The notes under the pieces: generated by a model
Database searches by the model: none
What the model saw: the letters and a program-made list of their open reading frames with translations, nothing else
What the model was told of the DNA's origin: nothing
Program-made: the position numbers and the translations under genes
Shown here: in pieces, positions 8,524-19,300 of the stretch
How positions within the stretch are numbered: position 1 is the first letter of the stretch
How the letters are laid out: each line of letters begins with the position of its first letter
DNA from: Palsa-189 sp963803735
Lineage (GTDB): Bacteria > Acidobacteriota > Terriglobia > Acidiferrales > UBA7541
Assembly (NCBI GenBank): GCA_963803735.1
Contig: CAWDNV010000019.1
Location: 186,001 to 250,000 of the forward strand
Direction: 5' to 3'
Length of the DNA: 64,000 nucleotides

Positions 8524-10980
8524 ATGGGACGTCGCGCCGAAGAGATTCTGGAATTCGACCGGCTGCGCGAATTGCTGCGGGGCCGCACGACTTCGGCGCC
8601 TGGCCGCCGCGCAATCGAAGGGCTCGAATTTCGCACGGAACGCAGGCAACTCGATCGGGAGTTTTCCGCGATTGCCGAAGCGATTGCGTATTTGCGTTCC
8701 GGCGAAGAGCTGGGCTTCGGCGGTTTGGCCGATCCGGAAACGTGGCTCGGGCGCTTGAGCATGCCAGGCGCCGTGCTGGCGCCGGCAGAACTGCTGGAAG
8801 CCACGTCGCTGATCGACGCTGTGACTGCGCTGCGCGAGATATTTCGCGAGACCTCCGCAAATTTTCCGCTGCTCACCGAGCGCGCCCGATCGCTTGCGGA
8901 TTTGCGCTTTCTTGCTGTTGCTATCCGTCGCGCCATTCTGCCCAACGGCGAGATCAGCGACGATGCATCGCCGGCTCTGCGGCGCGTTCGCGATGGAGCC
9001 GCGCGGACGCGGGAGAGTCTGCAGAAGACGCTCGAGCGCATTCTGCGCGCGCGCGGCAGCGAGGGCGGCGACGATTACGTCACGCAACGCAATGACCGTT
9101 ATGTGATACCGGTTCGCGCGTCTGAGCGGCGGAATCTCGAAGGCGTGGTCCACGCGGCAAGCGCGACGGGCCAGACCGTGTTCGTCGAGCCGCTGGAAAC
9201 GATCGAGATCAACAATCGCCTGGTGCAATTCAGGGAAGAGGAAGCGGCGGAGATCGCGCGCATTCTGGAAGAGTTGACCGCCAGGATTGTGGCGGAGCGC
9301 GGACCGCTTTCTCACGGGGCGGCGACCATCGCAGAGATGGACGCGCTTTTTGCGCGCGGCCGGTTTGCGCGCGAATTTGACGCCTGCATTCCCGAGTTCG
9401 CCGATGAAGCCGTAATCGCGCTCGATGCGGCCCGCCATCCCGTGCTCGAAAGCACGCTGCGACCGCAAGGGCGTTCGGTGGTGCCGCTCAGCTTGACGTT
9501 AGGCAAAGACGATACGGTGCTGGTCATCAGCGGGCCAAACACTGGCGGCAAGACGGTGGCATTGAAGACGGCCGGCCTTGCGGTGCTGGCGGCGCAATCG
9601 GGCATTCCCGTGGCGGCGCAGGCGGCGCGACTCGGGATATTCGACCGCGTGCTCGCCGATATCGGCGATGAACAATCCATCGCCGCGGACCTTTCGACTT
9701 TTTCGGCGCACGTGCTGAATCTCAAAGCGATTCTGGAAATACTCACGCCGCGTTCGCTGGTGCTACTGGACGAGATGGGCACGGGCACTGCTCCTGAAGA
9801 GGGGGCTGCGCTGGCGGTGGCGCTGCTCGAAGAATTCCGCACGCGCGGCTGTCTGGTACTGGCGACAACGCATCACGACCGGCTGAAGGCTTATGCCTCG
9901 AATACGCCCGGCGTGCTGAATGCGGCGATGGAATTCGATGAGGAACGCCTGATCCCGACTTACCGGCTGCGCGTTGGCGTGCCGGGCGGATCGAGCGGCA
10001 TCACCATCGCGCAGAGGCTGGGCCTGCCGGAAAAAATCGTTACGCAGGCGCGGGACCTTATGACTCCCGAGGCTCGCGAGGCGGCTGGTCTGATCGCGTA
10101 TTTGCATCGCAGCCGCGATGTGCTCGAGCAGATGCAACGCGATTTGGGGGAGCAGGCGCGGCAACTGGAGACCGAACGCCGTGAACTGCGCGAGGAATGG
10201 ATCGCGCGGCAGCGCGGGCGGATTGCGGAACTGGAGCAGCAATTCACAGCTGCCATAGCCGAACATGAACGACAGATGACGCGCGCCATCGAAGCTGTGA
10301 AGGACCGCGAGTTGCGAGCGCAACTCGAGAAGCAGTCTCGACGCAAATTGTCAGACGCACGCGCCGATGCGCGCAGCGAAGCGGACGCAGCTGTGGTGGT
10401 GCATCTCTCGGAATCGCAGGCGGACCTGGGCATCGCCGCCGATCAGGGGCGGCCGCCTTCGCCCGAGGAACTGATTCCCGGCGTTCGCGTGCGAGTGCGC
10501 GGGCTGCCGTCGGCCGTTTTGCTGCGGCGGCGAGATGGCACGAGCGCTGAGGTTGAGGCCGGCCCTTTGCGGATGAAGGTGCCGCTGTCGGAGATCATCG
10601 GCTTGGCGAACGAAGCGGATGCCAAGCGGGCGCCGAGTGCAGGGCCCCGAGAAAATGCCGGGGCGAAGCCTGGGCGCGAATCACGCAGCGGCGTCACAGT
10701 GCATACGGTTCCCACAGCGCGCGAACCAGGCGCCGCCGGCGACGAGATCAATGTGATTGGCTGCACGGTGGAAGAAGCCTCGCGGCGCGTGGACAAATTT
10801 ATCGATGGCGCTGCCTTGGCCGGGATGCCACAGGTGCGCGTGATTCACGGGCACGGCACCGGCGCATTGCGGCGCGGCCTGGCCGAATTTCTTTCAGCGC
10901 ATCCGCTGGTGGAAAGCGTTCACGCGGAAGCGCAAGAGCGCGGCGGGGCGGCGGTGACGGTAGTCGAGCTGCGCGACTGA
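8524..10980 (+). CDS. mutS2: endonuclease MutS2
   Basis: MutS2 is an ATP-dependent DNA-binding protein with a C-terminal Smr nuclease; it has been linked to recombination suppression and, in Bacillus, to rescue of collided ribosomes. The 818-residue product has the MutS core, Walker A GPNTGGKT (about 337-344), Walker B LLDEMGTGT (about 415-423), a long charged coiled coil (about 520-620) and a C-terminal Smr domain with the motif IHGHGTGALRRGL (about 774-786). All expected motifs are intact. It begins 5 bases after the LOG gene. Confidence 0.95.
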   Translation: MGRRAEEILEFDRLRELLRGRTTSAPGRRAIEGLEFRTERRQLDREFSAIAEAIAYLRSGEELGFGGLADPETWLGRLSMPGAVLAPAELLEATSLIDAVTALREIFRETSANFPLLTERARSLADLRFLAVAIRRAILPNGEISDDASPALRRVRDGAARTRESLQKTLERILRARGSEGGDDYVTQRNDRYVIPVRASERRNLEGVVHAASATGQTVFVEPLETIEINNRLVQFREEEAAEIARILEELTARIVAERGPLSHGAATIAEMDALFARGRFAREFDACIPEFADEAVIALDAARHPVLESTLRPQGRSVVPLSLTLGKDDTVLVISGPNTGGKTVALKTAGLAVLAAQSGIPVAAQAARLGIFDRVLADIGDEQSIAADLSTFSAHVLNLKAILEILTPRSLVLLDEMGTGTAPEEGAALAVALLEEFRTRGCLVLATTHHDRLKAYASNTPGVLNAAMEFDEERLIPTYRLRVGVPGGSSGITIAQRLGLPEKIVTQARDLMTPEAREAAGLIAYLHRSRDVLEQMQRDLGEQARQLETERRELREEWIARQRGRIAELEQQFTAAIAEHERQMTRAIEAVKDRELRAQLEKQSRRKLSDARADARSEADAAVVVHLSESQADLGIAADQGRPPSPEELIPGVRVRVRGLPSAVLLRRRDGTSAEVEAGPLRMKVPLSEIIGLANEADAKRAPSAGPRENAGAKPGRESRSGVTVHTVPTAREPGAAGDEINVIGCTVEEASRRVDKFIDGAALAGMPQVRVIHGHGTGALRRGLAEFLSAHPLVESVHAEAQERGGAAVTVVELRD

Positions 10981-11002
10981 TTTGAGCGGCGTGGCTGTGT
11001 TC

Positions 11003-11008
11003 TAGAAT
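11003..11008 (+). promoter_or_regulatory. TAGAAT -10-like box before dnaG
   Basis: TAGAAT lies 20 bases before the dnaG ATG. TTGAGC at 10982-10987 gives a 15-base spacer, shorter than ideal. A weak promoter for dnaG and perhaps rpoD is possible. Confidence 0.3.
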
Positions 11009-11028
11009 AACGAGGCGAAAGCGACAGA

Positions 11029-12792
11029 ATGGCGGAAGCGGGCTCCTTTGCCGATCGCGTGAAGCAGCAGGCGGACATCGTCCGCGTGGTGGGCGAGTAT
11101 GTGCGCCTGAAGAAAAACGGGCAAAACTTTACGGGACTCTGCCCTTTCCACTCCGAAAAAACGCCGTCGTTTGCGGTGCACCCTGTGAAGCAGATCTATC
11201 ACTGCTTCGGCTGCGGTGTGGGCGGGGATGTGTTCAAGTTCATCATGGAGATGGACAAATGCGATTTCATGGAGGCGGTGCGCACGGTCGCCGATAAATG
11301 CGGCATCGCGATTCCGCGAGCGCGAGAAAGCTCGCCCGAAGAGCGGAAGGAGCAGCAGCAGCGCACTGCGCTCGTGGAACTGCATCGTGAGGCGGCGGCA
11401 TTTTTCGCGCGGCAACTGGAGAGCACTCCGGAAGGAAAAGCGGCGCGGGGATATCTGGCCGATCGCGGTTTGGATGGCGAAGCGATCGCGCGTTTTGGAT
11501 TGGGCTATGCGCCTGCGAGTGGCGAGGCGCTGCTGCGGCACCTGAAAACGAAATATTCCGAGAAGCTGGTGGAGCTAGCGGGATTGGCAAGCCGCGATCC
11601 AAGCGGGCGTGTGCACGATCGTTTCCGGCGGCGCATCATTTTTCCGATCGCGAATGAATCGGGCAAAGTGGTCGCGTTCGGCGGGCGGGCGCTGGGAGAC
11701 GATCTGCCCAAGTATTTGAATTCGCCCGAGACGCCCATCTACATCAAGAGCACCGTGCTTTATCACCTGGATCGGGCCAAGGAGCCGATTCGCACGGCGG
11801 ACGCGGCGATTCTCGTCGAGGGCTATATGGATACGATCGCGGTGGCGCGGGCCGGGATCAATAACGTGGTGGCGAGCTGCGGCACCAGCTTGACGGAAGC
11901 GCAGGTGAAGCTGATCAGTCGCTTCACGCGCCGCATTATCGTGAACTACGATCCAGACACGGCGGGGCAGGCTGCGACGGAACGTTCGCTGGCAATTTTA
12001 CTCGAGCACAATTGCGACGTGCGGGTTTTGGCGCTGCCGGGCGGCAAGGATCCCGATACCTTCATCCGCACGGAAGGCGCGGGCGCCTATCGCAAGCTGC
12101 TGGAAAGCGCGCCCGCGTATCTCGATTATCTGATCGGCCGGGCGCGACAGTTGGGCGTGGCGAACGCCGAGCAGAAACTGCGCGCGATGAATTTTCTCAT
12201 GCCCTTCGTGCAACGAATTCCCAATGCGCTGTTGCGGTCGGAATGGGCTTCGCGGATTGCGCAGCAATTGCGCGTCGACGAACCGGTATTGCGAGAAGCG
12301 CTTAAACGAGCTGCGGCGGAGCGGCGGAACGAAATTAAAACGCAACCGCTTGCCGGCAAGGCGGCGAGGCCGGCGGAGCGGCGTTTAGTACAGATGCTCA
12401 TGGAGCAGAGCGATTTTCGCGACCGATTAATCGAAGAGATCCGCGCCCATCAACTCCACGTGGGGTTGGAGACGGAGAGAATTCTCGCGGTGCTGCTCGA
12501 GGCGGCCCCGGGTGCTCCGCCAGAAGCGACCAGCATCGCTCCAAAACTCGAGGAATACGACCGGGGGGTGCTGTTTGAGATCGCGTTCGACAGCGGCGCG
12601 GAGACGAGTTGGGAAGAGGCGGAGAGCTGTCTCGAGGTGCTGCGGCGCCGTAAGTCGGAGGAAGAATTGGCGTCCGTACAGAGGCAGATCGAGGCGTGCG
12701 GATCAGGATCGGGTGCGAATGGAAATGAACTGCGCGTGTTGCAAGAGCGGAAGTTGGAGTTGCGACGGCGCCTTGCCAGCGCGGCTCCTTGA
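11029..12792 (+). CDS. dnaG: DNA primase DnaG
   Basis: DnaG makes RNA primers at the replication fork. The 587-residue product has the N-terminal zinc-binding domain (CPFHSEKTPSF, then CFGCGVGGDVF, about 39-70), the primase core, and the TOPRIM motif VEGYMD near residue 263 with further conserved acidic residues (NYDPDTAG). The C-terminal ~130 residues are the variable helicase-contacting region. dnaG upstream of rpoD reproduces part of the classical macromolecular synthesis operon (rpsU is not here). Confidence 0.95.
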   Translation: MAEAGSFADRVKQQADIVRVVGEYVRLKKNGQNFTGLCPFHSEKTPSFAVHPVKQIYHCFGCGVGGDVFKFIMEMDKCDFMEAVRTVADKCGIAIPRARESSPEERKEQQQRTALVELHREAAAFFARQLESTPEGKAARGYLADRGLDGEAIARFGLGYAPASGEALLRHLKTKYSEKLVELAGLASRDPSGRVHDRFRRRIIFPIANESGKVVAFGGRALGDDLPKYLNSPETPIYIKSTVLYHLDRAKEPIRTADAAILVEGYMDTIAVARAGINNVVASCGTSLTEAQVKLISRFTRRIIVNYDPDTAGQAATERSLAILLEHNCDVRVLALPGGKDPDTFIRTEGAGAYRKLLESAPAYLDYLIGRARQLGVANAEQKLRAMNFLMPFVQRIPNALLRSEWASRIAQQLRVDEPVLREALKRAAAERRNEIKTQPLAGKAARPAERRLVQMLMEQSDFRDRLIEEIRAHQLHVGLETERILAVLLEAAPGAPPEATSIAPKLEEYDRGVLFEIAFDSGAETSWEEAESCLEVLRRRKSEEELASVQRQIEACGSGSGANGNELRVLQERKLELRRRLASAAP

Positions 12793-13085
12793 GGCCGGCG
12801 ACGCTGGTTTCTCATCGTGCAATTTTGCACAATGATCGATTTGACGACGCGAACTCCGGCGTGTAACGTGATACGGTTTAACGAGTAACGGGTAGGGTAT
12901 GTCGCGCATCCAAATAGGGGATACGTTGTAGGGTTCTGAACTTGGGCACGGGCGGAAGAAGCAGCAAAGCGTGTTTTCTACCTCACAGTCGAGCGTTCAA
13001 CATTATTTTCACTGGACCCAAGTGCGCCCTTGGCGCTAACGGGCGGTCCGAAGCCTGACGTCTTGCGGACGCACGGAGGAATCTC
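12793..13085 (+). promoter_or_regulatory. rpoD leader / intergenic region
   Basis: This 293-base gap has no supported gene. Near its end GTCCG (13048-13052) and CGGAC (13066-13070) could pair as a small hairpin, and a strong ribosome-binding site GGAGGA (13076-13081) precedes the TTG start of rpoD. Promoter elements for rpoD probably lie here but none stands out. Confidence 0.3.
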
Positions 13086-14819
13086 TTGGCTCTGGCGCTA
13101 GAAGAAAAATACGATCAAGTACGCCAGCTCATCAACATGGGCAAGGAGCGTGGCTACCTTCTTTACGATGAAGTCAACGATATCCTGCCCGCAGAAGTTC
13201 ACTCCTCGGAAGAAATAGACGATCTGCTTTCGACCTTCGAGCGATACGGTATTGACATCTATGAAGATGTAGCTGCCGCCAAGGCGGCGCGTGCTGCGTT
13301 AGAAGCCGTGGAACCGGCTGAAGGCGAAATCAAGGAAGAGCCTGCCGCCGTAAGCGAAGAAGTCGAACTCGACCTGACTCCGGGACTCCTGGAAAAAACC
13401 AACGATCCGGTGCGCATGTATCTGCGGGAGATGGGCACCGTTCCGCTGCTGACGCGCGAAGGCGAAGTGGCCATCGCCAAGCGCATCGAGCGCGGCCAAC
13501 TGCTCGTGATGAAGACCATCACGCGCTCACCGATCGTCGTCAAGGAACTCATCGCCATCGCCGAAGACCTGCGCAGCGGTACGCGTTCGATTAAAGAGAT
13601 TGTGGTTTTCGACGATGAGGAGCTGACCGAAGAGAAAATTGAGAATAAGACGAAGCAGACCCTCAAGATTCTAGACAAGATTGCCGGCCTATACGATCTG
13701 GCACTGAAGCAAGCGGCCAAGCTGGAAAAGGTCCCCAAAGCCAAGAAACGTCCTTATCTGCACGGCCGATACGCCATTTCGCGCACGCGCATCGAGATGT
13801 CTCAACTGGCGCGTTCGATCGAATTTAATCCTTTCGAGCGCAAGCGCCTGATCGACAAGATGCGGCACACCGTGGAGCGGTTGCAGTCGCTCGAGCGCGA
13901 AGCGGGCAAGCTAGAGCGGCGGGCGGACGTCTCCAAAGGCGACACCGCGGCAGAAGCGCGGCGGGAATTGCGCACGCGCCGCACCGAACTGAAAGAGATT
14001 TCCGACGCCAGCGAAGTTGGGCTGACCGAACTCAAGCGCACGCTGCAAATTATTCTTCGCGGCGAAATGGAGGCCGAGCAGGCCAAGAAGGAGTTGATCG
14101 AGGCCAATCTCCGGCTAGTCGTTTCCATCGCCAAGAAATACACGAACCGCGGCCTGCAATTCCTCGATTTGATCCAAGAGGGCAACATCGGCCTGATGAA
14201 GGCAGTCGATAAATTCGAGTGGCGCCGCGGCTATAAGTTTTCCACGTACGCGACGTGGTGGATTCGCCAGGCTATCACGCGCGCCATTGCGGACCAGGCA
14301 CGCACCATCCGAATCCCTGTGCACATGATCGAGACGATCAATAAGTTGATCCGCACGCAGCGGCAACTGGTACAGGAGCTTGGCCGCGAACCCACGTCGG
14401 AAGAGATCGCCAAGCGCATGGACATTCCTGTGGCCAAGGTGCGCAAGATTCTGAAGATCGCGCAGGAGCCCATCTCGCTCGAGACGCCCATTGGAGAAGA
14501 GGAAGATTCGCATTTGGGCGACTTCATCGAAGACAAGGCGGTGGTTTCACCTTCCGATGCGGTGATCAACCTAAACCTCAAGGAACAGACGGCGTCGGTT
14601 TTGAAGACGCTCACGCCGCGCGAAGAAAAAGTGATCAAGATGCGCTTCGGCCTGGACGACGGTTCCGAACACACGCTCGAAGAAGTCGGGCAGTCGTTTG
14701 CGGTCACACGCGAACGTATCCGCCAGATCGAGGCCAAGGCGCTGCGGAAACTGCGGCATCCATCGCGTTCGCGAAAGTTGCGCGCGTTTCTAGAAGGCTC
14801 TTCCCGGGAATACCTCTAA
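13086..14819 (+). CDS. rpoD: primary sigma factor RpoD (sigma-70)
   Basis: The principal sigma factor directs RNA polymerase to housekeeping promoters. The 577-residue protein has region 1.1 (about 1-60), region 1.2 (DPVRMYLREMG), region 2 (QFLDLIQEGNIGLMKAV and FSTYATWWIRQAI), region 3 and region 4 (the helix-turn-helix VTRERIRQIEAKALRKLRHP). A TTG start preceded at 5 bases by GGAGGA fixes the N-terminus. The final 42 codons and the next 60 bases are duplicated at 20085-20272. Confidence 0.96.
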   Translation: MALALEEKYDQVRQLINMGKERGYLLYDEVNDILPAEVHSSEEIDDLLSTFERYGIDIYEDVAAAKAARAALEAVEPAEGEIKEEPAAVSEEVELDLTPGLLEKTNDPVRMYLREMGTVPLLTREGEVAIAKRIERGQLLVMKTITRSPIVVKELIAIAEDLRSGTRSIKEIVVFDDEELTEEKIENKTKQTLKILDKIAGLYDLALKQAAKLEKVPKAKKRPYLHGRYAISRTRIEMSQLARSIEFNPFERKRLIDKMRHTVERLQSLEREAGKLERRADVSKGDTAAEARRELRTRRTELKEISDASEVGLTELKRTLQIILRGEMEAEQAKKELIEANLRLVVSIAKKYTNRGLQFLDLIQEGNIGLMKAVDKFEWRRGYKFSTYATWWIRQAITRAIADQARTIRIPVHMIETINKLIRTQRQLVQELGREPTSEEIAKRMDIPVAKVRKILKIAQEPISLETPIGEEEDSHLGDFIEDKAVVSPSDAVINLNLKEQTASVLKTLTPREEKVIKMRFGLDDGSEHTLEEVGQSFAVTRERIRQIEAKALRKLRHPSRSRKLRAFLEGSSREYL

Positions 14820-14879
14820 AAGCCGATCCGCATCGCGATTTTTAGTCCTCCGTACGAACGCATCGAAAATCCTCTCATC
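14692..14879 (+). repeat. rpoD 3'-end repeat, copy A (within intact rpoD)
   Basis: This 188-base segment covers the last ~42 codons of rpoD, its stop and ~60 bases downstream. A direct copy lies at 20085-20272 with about 13 differences by eye (about 93% identity). Similarity ends just before the IS30 element on this side. See copy B for the codon-level comparison. Confidence 0.9.
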
Positions 14880-14911
14880 TTCATAGTAGTGGGTCGGTTT
14901 CCGATAATCCG

Positions 14912-16146
14912 TGCCGGTTCAACCGGTCGATGCAACACCATCTGAGCTAGAAGCTCTTTGCAAAGGTGGTGTTTATGTTGATCAAAGGCAAGCGAAGAGG
15001 GCTTTCTGCGGAGCAGAAAGCCGAGTTGTGGAACCGTTGGAAGGCGGGCCAGTCGCTCAATGAGATTGGCCGTGCCCTGGGTAAAGACCACGTAGTCGTT
15101 CACTTCGTTTTAGCGCGTCATGGTGGGATCGCTCCGCCCGCTCGTCGCCGTTCGCGGCGAGTGCTTACCCTGGCCGAGCGCGAAGACATCTCCCGTGGAA
15201 TCGCCAGCGGCTGCGCGATGCGAGTCATCGCACGAGGTTTGCATCGCTCGGCATCCACCATCAGCCGGGAGATCACCCGCCATGCTGGGCGCACGCAGTA
15301 TCGTGCCAACGCAGCCGATCAGCAGGCCTGGGAGTCAGCCGTGCGGCCCAAGCCGTGTCGGCTGTCCACGCACAGCGAGCTGCAACAGATGGTTGCGAGT
15401 AAACTGATGCAGGATTGGTCGCCGCAACAGGTTTCCGGGTGGCTGAAGATGGAGTACCCGAACGACGAGAGCCTGCGCGTGTCTCACGAAACCATCTATC
15501 GGAGTCTGTTCATACAAGCGCGGGGAGCGCTGAAACAGGAACTGGTGCGGCATCTGCGATCCAAGCGGCGGATCCGCCGCTCGCGCCATTCCAGTGTTCA
15601 CGGGCACTCGCGCGGCCAGATTGTCGATGCGATCTCCATTCGCGAACGGCCAGCCGAAGTCGAAGATCGCGCCGTTCCCGGTCACTGGGAAGGCGATCTG
15701 TTGCGCGGGGCCGGCAACAGTCACGTGGTCACGCTGGTGGAGCGTCGTTCGCGCTTCTGGATGTTGGTGAAGTCACCGGGCAAGGACTCGTCTACGGTGG
15801 TGGCCGTTCTGAGCCAGCACGTGGGCCAACTCCCGGCGGAATTGCGTCGCTCGCTGACCTGGGACCGCGGACTGGAGATGGCCCAAACACAAAACCTTCA
15901 CGATGGCGACGGATATGCAGGTTTACTTCTGCGATCCGCAGAGTCCCTGGCAGCGGGGCTCAAACGAAAACACAAACGGCCTACTGCGGCAATACCTGCC
16001 AAAGAACGCCGACCTGTCCAGGTTCTCGCAATCGGAGCTGGACGAGATCGCTCTGCGACTCAATACCCGGCCACGACAAACCTTGGGATTTCGAACTCCG
16101 GCGGATAGACTGCAAGCCAGTGTTGCGTCGACCCCTTGAGATCACC
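14912..16146 (+). mobile_element. IS30-family insertion sequence
   Basis: The element is defined by its transposase and by imperfect terminal inverted repeats: left TTCAACCGGTCGATGCAACA (14918-14937) and, on the other strand, right CTCAAGGGGTCGACGCAACA (about 16140-16121). These resemble the known IS30 end (TTCAATTGGTCAACGCAACA). Aligning to IS30 places the outer ends near 14912 and 16146, giving about 1235 bases with a possible 2-base CG target duplication; the exact ends are inferred. Confidence 0.8.
14966..16139 (+). pseudogene. IS30-family transposase, frameshifted
   Basis: The reading frame encodes an IS30 transposase: helix-turn-helix repeats at the N-terminus (LSAEQKAELWNRWKAG; TISREITRHAG), then a DDE catalytic domain with Asp in GHWEGDLL and Asp in LTWDRGLEM. 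Soon after, near 15888-15890, one extra A (CAAACAC where CAACAC would keep frame) shifts the frame. The proper continuation with the catalytic Glu (QRGSNENTNGLLRQYLP) is in the next frame and ends at the TGA 16137-16139. As written, the uninterrupted product lacks the Glu and should be inactive. A sequencing error or programmed shift cannot be excluded. Confidence 0.85.
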
Positions 16147-16359
16147 CGAGTTTTCCGGAGTTTTCCACCTTGGAACGCAGCGGTCGGCCCCGGTAATAAC
16201 TTCCGGTGTCCGACCATCCGCGCCGGATAGGCCGAGGCCGGGGGCACAGAACTCTCGCGTTACTGCCGGAATACCATCCTGAGGTTACCCAATACACCTT
16301 CAACTCTTCCATATTCCAGCCCGGGCCTTGTAAAGTGAAGTATAGTTCTGTGATTAAGC
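16147..16359. other. spacer between IS30 and Oar-type receptor
   Basis: No gene is seen in these ~210 bases. They contain short repeats (GAGTTTTCC twice near 16149-16166) but no clear promoter or terminator. Confidence 0.3.
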
Positions 16360-19300
16360 ATGGTTAATATCCATCGCCTCGGAATGAGAAGCACATTTGC
16401 GGAGCTACTGCACTTCAGAGCCGCTCGGTTCTCGGGCTACACACGAGCACTTCTCTTACTTTCTTTACTGATCGGTGCATTCTTTATCTCGCCGACAAAA
16501 ACGGAGGCACAAGGGGAAACCACAAGTGCAATTGTCGGGCAAGTGACGGACGCAACGAACGCGGCCATTCCGGGCGCTACGGTCAGAGTTAAAAATCACG
16601 CGACCGGCCTGGAGCGCAGCGCCAAGACGGATGAGGAGGGCCGATTCAATTTTACGCAACTGCAGCCGGGCACATATTCGGTGAAGGTGGAGGCGGATGG
16701 TTTCGACGCGCAGGAGAATGCCAACATTTCTTCTGGTCTCGGGCAAAGGCAGGAAGCGAATTTCAAACTCAACGTAGCGCATTCCGAGCAAACCGTGGAG
16801 GTGACCACCGAAGCGCCGCTCATGAACCCGGCAAACACCAATACAACCTCGACACTTGGCGGCGCAGTTTTGGCGGAGATTCCGAATCCGGGTGCCGACC
16901 TGACCTACCCTTTGCAGTTTGCCTCCGGCGCCCTGATCAATACAGCCGGGAGCAGCAGCGATGCCGTTTCGGGTACGAATGGTTATGGCAACGTGGAGTT
17001 TAACGGCCTCCCCGCTGCCTCGAATGGTTACATCGTCGATGGCCTTGAAACTAACGACCCGCTGACCAATCTGAATATAGGCCTCGCCACCAACCTTGTG
17101 CTGGGGATGAATGCGATTTCTGAAGTGACGGTGAACACGCTCTCTTACTCCGTGGATCAAGGGCGGTATGGGGCATCGCAGGTCGACTACGTCACCAAGT
17201 CTGGCACCAACCAGTTTCACGGCAATGTTTACGAAATCTGGAACGGCGCGTCCTTGAATGCGGCGGATTACTTTACGAATGCGACGCCGGGAAACCAGAA
17301 GCCGCAATCCACGGTGAATCATTTTGGAGGCAGCCTGGGCGGGCCGATCCTGCATGGCAAGCTCTTTTTCTTTTCTGATTTCGAATGGGTGCGCCTTAAG
17401 CTTCCGATTGTCACGCAGGCCACGGTGCCGACTCCGGCCTTTCAAAAATACGTTCTGCAGCAACTTCCATTAGGCGGAATTGACAGTGTAACCGGATCGA
17501 GCTATCCGGCGGCACCGCAGTTGGTACCGTTTTACCAGAAAATGTTCTCGCTCTATGGCAATACGGGCGGAACGCCTCTGGCCGTTCTTGGCTGTCCATT
17601 CAATGCTCAAGGTATTGCGGTGGCAGGCAATCCGTCGGGCAATCCTCCGAACGGGGACGGGTGCGCCAACCGCCAAGTTGCTTCGCACACGAGCAATGAT
17701 CATGAACAGGTCCAAACGGTGCGCATGGATTACAACAGCGACGCGAACAACACCGCGTGGTTCCGCTTTCAGGCCGATACGGGAGTGCAGGCCCAGTTCA
17801 CTGATCCGATCAATCCCTTATTCAATTCAATCTCTTCGCAGCCGCAGTATTCGTTCGGGGCGGGGTATACGCACGTTTTCTCACAGAACTTGGTGAACTA
17901 TTTCAATCCGGGATTCACGTGGTACGAGAGTCTTTTCGCACCCAGCAATTATCCGGAAACGCTCGCGGCCTTTCCGATCGTGTTGCAAGGCCAGGGAGCG
18001 AACGCGCCGTTCAGCAACATCGGCGGGCAGGACAACACGTGGGTACAAGGAAGGCGTGCGAGCCGTTTTTTCATCAATGACAATCTTGCCTGGACTCGCG
18101 GCGCGCACGAACTAAGGTTTGGGACGAACATGCGAATCCTGCGACTAAATGATTACGACTTCGGCGAAGGGAACGTCCCTACGGTAACGTACACGACGTT
18201 GCCTCAGTTCGTTCATGGGGTGGCCTCAACCGCGCTGGAGACTTTTCCCGTTTCGCAAAACCAACCGTTCAACTTTCTCAATCTCGATTTCTACGTGCAA
18301 GACACGTGGAAGGTGACTCCCAAGCTGACGTGGACCATCGGCATACGCGATTCGTTCAACTCGAATCCCATAAATCCACACGCTGAAGTGGCACGCCTGA
18401 ATGGTTCTTTCGATGCGATCCCCCACGACGTCAATCAGCCGCTAAATGCTGCGATTCAAACCGGATTGAAGAATCTTTTCGCCTCGACGCCCCTGGCAAT
18501 TCTGCAGCCGAGGACAGCAATCGCCTGGCAGTTTGCGCCCCATTCCGTGTTGCGCACTGGGTTCGGACTTTTCAGCGACATTTTGCCGGGCAGCGTGGCC
18601 GACCCCATCGGGATGAACCCGCCGTACGTGCAGACATTCCAGGGCGGTCTGCTGGGTACCGTGGGCGGGATGGCCATCGCGCCTGGTGTGCCGAACAGCG
18701 CGGTCGATGCCGCCGTTACTGCTAATCAAACGTTCAGTTCGGGGTTCACGCGAGGCGAACTTTCCTGCGCATCGCCGCGGGCGAACCCTGCAGTTTGTCT
18801 TCAGCCCGTCGCTCTTACGGCCGTGCCCGATGGCCAACTGCATCCGCCGTACTATATGGAGTGGAGTCTCGGGATCGAACATCAGTTTGGAAGCACGACC
18901 AGCGTTCGTGCGCAGTACGTCGGCACTCGCGCTCTAAACATGCCGTATCTGACGCAAGTAAACGGTTATCAAACCGTCTGCCAAGGTTGTTTTGCACCAT
19001 TTCCGTATCTGCAAGCGACGGATCCCAGACTCGCAGGGGTGACACAGTTCTCCACCGGCGCGAACAGTCACTATCACGGGCTTCAGTTGACGGCAACGAA
19101 GCGCTTCGCACATGGTCTTCAGGGCACCGTTAACTATAATTTCAGCCGTTGCATGGACACTGTCTCGAACGGCGGATTCCTGCCGTTTTCCGCCGGAGGA
19201 ATTCTTTCCCCGCTGCCAGGAAATCTCGCTCGCGATTACGGTCCCTGCGACTACGACATCCGGCATAACTTCAATGCTCAATACATCTATCAGCTTCCGA

